Source: Phylloscopus collybita (taxonomy: Eukaryota; Chordata; Aves; Passeriformes; Phylloscopidae). From it: a DNA stretch of 64,000 nt. The stretch spans positions 24,301,001 to 24,365,000 of the forward strand of contig JAJNNQ010000018.1 in assembly GCA_027886175.1 (NCBI GenBank), in the 5' to 3' direction. Each line of letters begins with the position of its first letter. Within the stretch, counting starts at the first letter, position 1. Of this stretch, positions 58,980-64,000 are shown one piece after another. The translations under genes were made by a program, and so were the position numbers. The notes under the pieces were generated by a model. The model had not been told where the DNA came from. It searched no databases and was given only the letters and a program-made list of their open reading frames with translations.

Positions 58980-61480
58980 TATGGCCAAAGAGCAGTGGCA
59001 GAAGCGGGTTTGCCAATTCACTACCCATCAAACCAGGGCTATTTTTGTGGTGAATAGGTGTAAACCTTTAATAACTTCTTTCATTACGGCCTGTGCCATT
59101 ATTCTAATACACCGTAGTTTTTGCCAACTGTTCTTTAAAGCTCACCCCTTAGTACTCTCACATTTTACCTGTGAACACACAGTATTCATATTATTTGTCC
59201 CTTCCTTGAAATGCGTTGAGATCTGGGGTTAAAATGACATAGAAGTTAATGGTTATAAATTTACACGGCGTTCCCATTCTGGAAGGGTCAATGCCTGAGT
59301 TGTTGCAGTATGAGTTTTTCTGAAGACTGTAGTGGGGGAGCACCCACATGCCAGAGAGCAAGGTAGCATTTGCACAAAAGGTAGCATTTGCAAATTTTTT
59401 TTCCCATGTAAGATAAAAAACAGAAGGATGATGCCATAATCATTTACATTGTGTATTATGAAATTCCTGTTACACAAAATGTAACTATTAATTCTGCACA
59501 CAAAATACACGAAATGTAGCTATTAGTTCTGAATGCAAAGTCTATTTAGATCTAATATTTCCTAGTAGTTTTAGATACTTTTGACATAAGTTTAAAAGAA
59601 AGCTCTTTTTTTTTATCCCCTGCAAGTCTGTATTTCAGTAGTTCTAAACAAACATCTACCTTAACTCCTCCTCTCCAATGGCTTTTGTTTGTTTTAAAGT
59701 GTTTCCAAAAGCACCTACGTGTACCAGGGAGTTTTATTTCTGAAACCCGGATCTAACGTCCTAGGCGAGTATGCAACAATTGCAGTCACCACTAGAAATA
59801 AAACCTGCTTAGTTAAGCCTACAGTGATAACTTTGGAAAGGTTGACTGATGATCAAGACAAAAGCTTTGGTGAGTCCAGCTATATAAAATTAATTTCTAG
59901 TATTTTAGTAATATTCAGAACTTATTTTTCCTATTTGTTGTGAAGTCCAGAACTATGAACAGAAAGAGAATCCACAGATATAAATACACTTTAAATATAC
60001 TTTCTATCTTTAGATCACTTTTTCAGCAACTTTCTATTGATACTTTTTAAACAAAGCAACATATTTTTAATTAAGATAGTCTTCTACAGGTAATAAAAAT
60101 GTTCCTAACATGTCTTACCAACAATTCTGACGCAATGGCTAGCAAATATGACTCAGTGGAGAAAGAGGAAAATGAAACTGGAAATGGACATATGTATATA
60201 TTTCTCCTCAACTGCTTAGGTATTAAGGAAGAGTATTTTTCCAAAGAAAGGGTGAGCTGCATTAAGGGATATGCCCTGTTGGCTTAAAAAAACCAAACCA
60301 AACCAAAACAAAACAGAAAAAAAAAAAAAAAAAAAACCACCAAAAAACTTTAAATTCTGCATTATGAAAAATTAAAACACTTTCAATCTACATTCTAGGT
60401 ATGAAGATGGGGAGCTAACAAAACATTTTCTTATAATGAGTAAATGAGTTTATATCTATTTTCTATTTTTTTCTTTCTCCTTTATTTTCTCTCTGATTCA
60501 CACCATCATAACACCTGCAAGACTTTACGTTTAGAGCATTGGATTATTATATAATGAAATTTATTGTGCTGAAGATTAATTAAAAATATTGAATATCTTT
60601 TATTAGTAGTGAACTTTTAGAGTAGTATACTTTCCTGTTTTCCCTTTTTGCCCTTTGAGTGTCTTAAAATGTCAGCTGCCTCTTTTATTTATAGAATTCA
60701 TCCTCAGTTTAGACTTCCTGACTTGCTTATTTTTTAGGTAATTTTCTGAAAATGTTTCACAAGGTATTTGAATACTTTTGAAATTACAACACTGAGTCAC
60801 TTTCTGTGCATCTGTTTGAAGTTTGCAGTGTTGTGGGGTTTTGGGGTTGGTCTTTTTTTCTTTTTTCTTTTGAGTTTAGAGTGAGGATGTTACATGTTAT
60901 TGGCAAGCTCCTTTTTAATACTCCCATAAATGGCAGTGAGATTTGTGGAAAAGGAAATTTAAAATCCCTCCTGTAAATTCTGCTGTTGTTTACCTGTTCA
61001 TGTTTTTAGGCTGAAGAGGACTGATAAACCATACTGGAGATAGTAATGGCAAAGAAATTCTATCATAATTACATTTGACATATAAGAAAAGAGGATAAGG
61101 TTGTTTTAGTTATTTCTATTTGCTTGATGGTCACAGAATGTTTTCTGAGTTACAGTGAGGGAGGTAGGGTACGGTAGTCAGTCAGCAGAATGTTTTTCAG
61201 TCCTCCCCCATGTCTGGATTAGTTGCAGTAAGACGTCTCAGGAAAGACAGAGGTTACTGGCCTTTCATGACAGGCTTGTTAAAAACAATTCCTGAAACTG
61301 AAGAGTCACTATAACTTGGGTTGGGGGATAAAAAGCTGACCACGCTAACAAAAAACCTGGACAAACACATATACTACTGGCTATGTAATAATTACCGTAG
61401 ATAGTAAACAAACGTATCAAATATTTATAAATACGAGATAAAGGATTGTTTCAGGCTAAACCCCTCAGCAATATATTTTC
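58980..61480. other. Intergenic stretch GEMIN2-SEC23A
   Basis: AT-rich, with a simple A/C repeat at 60285-60350 (AAACC units then an A-run). Apart from the exon-like open segment at 59700-59869 I recognise nothing. Confidence 0.5.
59700..59869 (+). other. Unassigned exon-like open segment
   Basis: Open frame with ordinary amino-acid composition (GVLFLKPGSNVLGEYATIAV ... VITLERLTDDQDKSF). It is flanked by a pyrimidine-rich tract ending TTTTAAAG and by a strong donor G/GTGAGT at 59870. I do not recognise the peptide. It could be an alternative exon, a pseudogene fragment, a repeat or chance. Confidence 0.25.
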
Positions 61481-61539
61481 AATATATATTTTTTCCCCAG
61501 GCACTCAGAAGAAACATGTAAACAATCTTACAAATTAAA

Positions 61540-62640
61540 AAGTTGCCATAAGTACACGTGATGGAAGACGAGAACGAGCAAGGTGAGCTCAAGGACTCCC
61601 GGAAGCCCGGCTGTTTCGGTCCCGAGAAATCCCGTGCCGGACAGAGCAGTGTAACCAGCGGCGGGGCCGCGGGCAGGCAGCCCCGGTACTCGCGGGCACA
61701 GGCGCAGCACGGGAGCACTGCCGGCGGGGAGAGAAGGCAAAACTGCCCCCGGTAGCCGGGATGCCTTTTTTCCTGAATGGATTTGGGATCGAGATGCAGA
61801 CGACCGACCTTCAGAAGAAAGCCGAACGGGGCAAGCGAACACACACGCGAACAGGAGCTGTCAAGGCGGCGAAGCGACAGCCGGAGCTGTGGGACGGCTG
61901 AGGCCGGGGAGGCCCGCGGGCTGCCCTCGGGGCGGGGGAGCGGCGGAGCTCAGCCCGCCCCCGCTCTCTGCCCCTTGACGTGGCGCGGACTCTCCCATCA
62001 GCCATGTTGATGCGTCGGCAGCGCCGGGGCGGCTGCGAGCGAGCGGGCGGGCGGGGAGAGCGAGCACAGCGGGAGCAGCGGCGGCGGCCGGGACGCGGGT
62101 GAGCGGGCAGGGCGGCGCTGAGGGGGCAGTGCGGGGCGCGGAGAGCCCGAGCCGGCGGAGCTGGGGTGCCGCGGGGAGGAGAGGCGGCAGCCGTGCTCCC
62201 CGCGCCGGGAGGCACGGGGGGCACCCCGGGCCGCGGGGCCCCGCACGGCTGGCGGGCCTGGAGCGAGCGTGGTGCGAGCTCCCCGCGTCCCTTCCGTGGC
62301 AGCGGGGGCTCTCCGGGTGCCCGAAACTGCTCTCGGGGCCCCCGGCGGCCTGAGGGTCCGAGGCTACTGCCGGCCTCTGGTCAGCACTGCCCGCGGCCTC
62401 CCGGGCCGGGGCTGGACGAGCGCCCTTCCCTTGCGGCGGGGAGCGCCCGCCGGGCCGGGGCTGCGAGAGCGGCTCCCAGCAGCCCCCAGCTCGGCCGGGG
62501 TTGCCGGCGCTCGGGTAGGGCCGGCGGGGCACGGCCTTCCACAGCCGGGGGTAAAGGGCGGCACTCTCCGGCAGCGCTTGTGGTGCTCCTGTCCCGGAGC
62601 TCTGCTCTACCTACGCCGCCGTGCCACTGACGGGGGTGCC
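61540..62640 (+). promoter_or_regulatory. SEC23A: CpG island and probable non-coding first exon of SEC23A
   Basis: Strong CpG island. A transcript leader could run from about 61.95 kb to a donor GGACGCGG/GTGAGC at about 62099, including CCATGTTG (YY1-like on the reverse strand). In mammals SEC23A is head-to-head with GEMIN2 and its start codon is in exon 2. No SEC23 coding sequence is visible in the remaining 1.9 kb, so this is a call from synteny. Confidence 0.5.
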
Positions 62641-64000
62641 TTGCAGTGAAGCTACAAGAAATGCAGGTTCTGCTGCGTTTGATTATGTATTTGATTTTTT
62701 AAATTTCGGGAGGTTATCACATACCGTGGTTGTTAAAAAAAAAAAAAAGTTTTAAGTGAGAGGTCTGGGAGAGCCCACTTGGAGGATGACTGTGTTGAGT
62801 GGTGAAAATGTCAGCAACTTGCTTTAGATAACTATTTAAACCATTCTGCTCGTGTATTTTAGTTCCTCCTTGGAGCTGAAATGGATTTTTATCTGATATA
62901 TGATTTGGGCATAAAAATTAATTAAGGGTTTATTATTAGTCTCTTTTACCATGTTGTTAGTGCTTAATAAACTGAGAGGTGTGTTATAAGAAAAGTGTGC
63001 AGTGAACTGTACTAATTTAGTGGTAGTGAAATGGGCTCTATGAGGAACTTTGATCTATCTATGCTGGAACTCTTACAGTGCTGTAGAGAAAAATGTTTGA
63101 TTTTGTTTGTATAAGTGTGCAAGGATTAGGGAACATTATTTCGGAGATATTCTGTATTGGGACATATTTATATGTGATGTGTAAACGTTTAAAGATGCTC
63201 AGTCAACCAGTGACTCTCAATGCAATTCAAGTGTGGCTTCTTTTGTGACACACAGTTCAGATTGTTATGGTGCAAGGTTGCAAGGTAGATTCAGCCTTGG
63301 CACGGGGAGGGAGGAAGCAAGCCAGAAAGGACTTCAGTTTTTTCTGGATATCCTAATCTGCAGCAAAGGTAAAGCAGTGACACCCCAAAGTGGGAACTGT
63401 TGCTGTTCAGCTATTCTGAAAATCCCTTCTCTGAAGTTTTCTGAGGTGGGCAGTGTGTATTTTCTGTCATTCAGGTGTCTGAAATATGGTGTGTAGCCTG
63501 TAGGCCAGGAGGGTTTGCTGTTGTTAAATGATGCAAAACATCTCCACACCTATCTCAGGAAATGTGTCTGCATAGCTGTAACAATGGTACCGAGAGTAAC
63601 TTGTTAGACCAAGAGTTTCACATTTGATGAATGATGAAATAGGTAAGCATTATTGGCTCTTGAAAAGAGTAGAAGAAAAGGTGGAGGACAGCTTCATTGA
63701 TAGCCACTTTTGCCTTCTGAATAGGAAACCCATACTTAATAGAAAATAACAGTTTTTAACTCAGTAAATCCAGAAAACCGTTTATGTATCTATGTGCACG
63801 TGATTAGTCACTACACACTGATGTTTGTACATTGCCCTTTCAGGAGCAATAACTGAGTGGTAAAAGTAATATCCATGTACAGCCATTTCAAACATAGCTA
63901 GAGTAAAATCTGGAGAAAACTCTTTGAAGTCCAGGACAGAAAGTGTGACACGTTGCAGTGTTTGGTGCTGGGTATATAGCTGCTGCCAGTGGATGGCTGA
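62641..64000 (+). other. Probable first intron of SEC23A
   Basis: AT-rich after the island with no recognisable exon. The 87-codon frame at 63233-63496 has no motif and no convincing splice context. Confidence 0.4.

Noticed and set aside
61479..62649. Frames of up to 223 codons near the SEC23A promoter
   Set aside because: P/A/R/G-rich composition artefacts with no domain and no conserved start.
63233..63496. 87-codon plus-strand frame as a SEC23A exon
   Set aside because: The translation does not resemble any SEC23 segment and lacks splice context.
1..64000. tRNA, rRNA, CRISPR arrays, bacterial-type operons
   Set aside because: None seen; gene structure, introns and repeats are those of a vertebrate chromosome.

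Overview
This is vertebrate nuclear DNA, most likely from a bird (my guess is a passerine or other neoavian). The evidence is four CR1 LINE 3' ends in the compact avian form, avian-type ERV LTRs, short introns, sharp CpG islands at gene starts, and a gene order that is the mirror image of human chr14q21.1: MIA2/CTAGE5 - PNN - TRAPPC6B - GEMIN2 - SEC23A. Species cannot be fixed from sequence alone.

Layout. 169-20543 (-): MIA2 (TALI, with the CTAGE5 isoform inside it), 5' complete and running off the left edge. I can place 15 coding exons of the long form with matching splice phases. The CTAGE5 first exon sits in its own CpG island at 10.27-11.06 kb. 20.5-28.3 kb: intergenic, with LTR-like pieces, one nested LTR pair and a CR1. 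28.3-38.36 kb (-): complete PNN, 9 coding exons, 694 aa. 38.36-39.38 kb: shared CpG-island promoter with six CCAAT boxes. 39.38-44.2 kb (+): complete TRAPPC6B, 6 exons, 158 aa. 45.36-58.73 kb (-): complete GEMIN2, 10 exons, 263 aa, converging on TRAPPC6B. Its intron 7 carries an antisense, decayed class II (ERVK/betaretrovirus-like) provirus at 47.1-52.84 kb with gag, dUTPase-protease, RT, RNase H and integrase remnants, most of env lost and a 3' LTR. 61.5-64 kb (+): CpG island and probable non-coding first exon of SEC23A, called from position only.

Functional themes. MIA2/CTAGE5 and SEC23A both act at ER exit sites in COPII export, and TRAPPC6B belongs to the TRAPP tether acting just downstream. 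PNN and GEMIN2 are splicing/snRNP factors. These are housekeeping genes with old synteny, not an operon-like system.

Most interesting observations: (1) the MIA2 large luminal exon is followed by about 2.2 kb of formerly coding sequence. The same reading frame resumes after two stop codons for 103 codons and carries another copy of an aromatic repeat, then decays by frameshifts. (2) A solo LTR is inserted directly against the splice donor of the MIA2 transmembrane exon, supplying the +6 base. (3) A LTR is nested within another LTR at 22.4-23.3 kb. (4) The GEMIN2-intron provirus has a recognisable dUTPase-protease region and a lost integrase aspartate. (5) An unexplained open exon-like segment with a strong donor lies at 59.70-59.87 kb. 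I did not find a novel prokaryote-style system; this is an ordinary, well-conserved gene block with informative local oddities.
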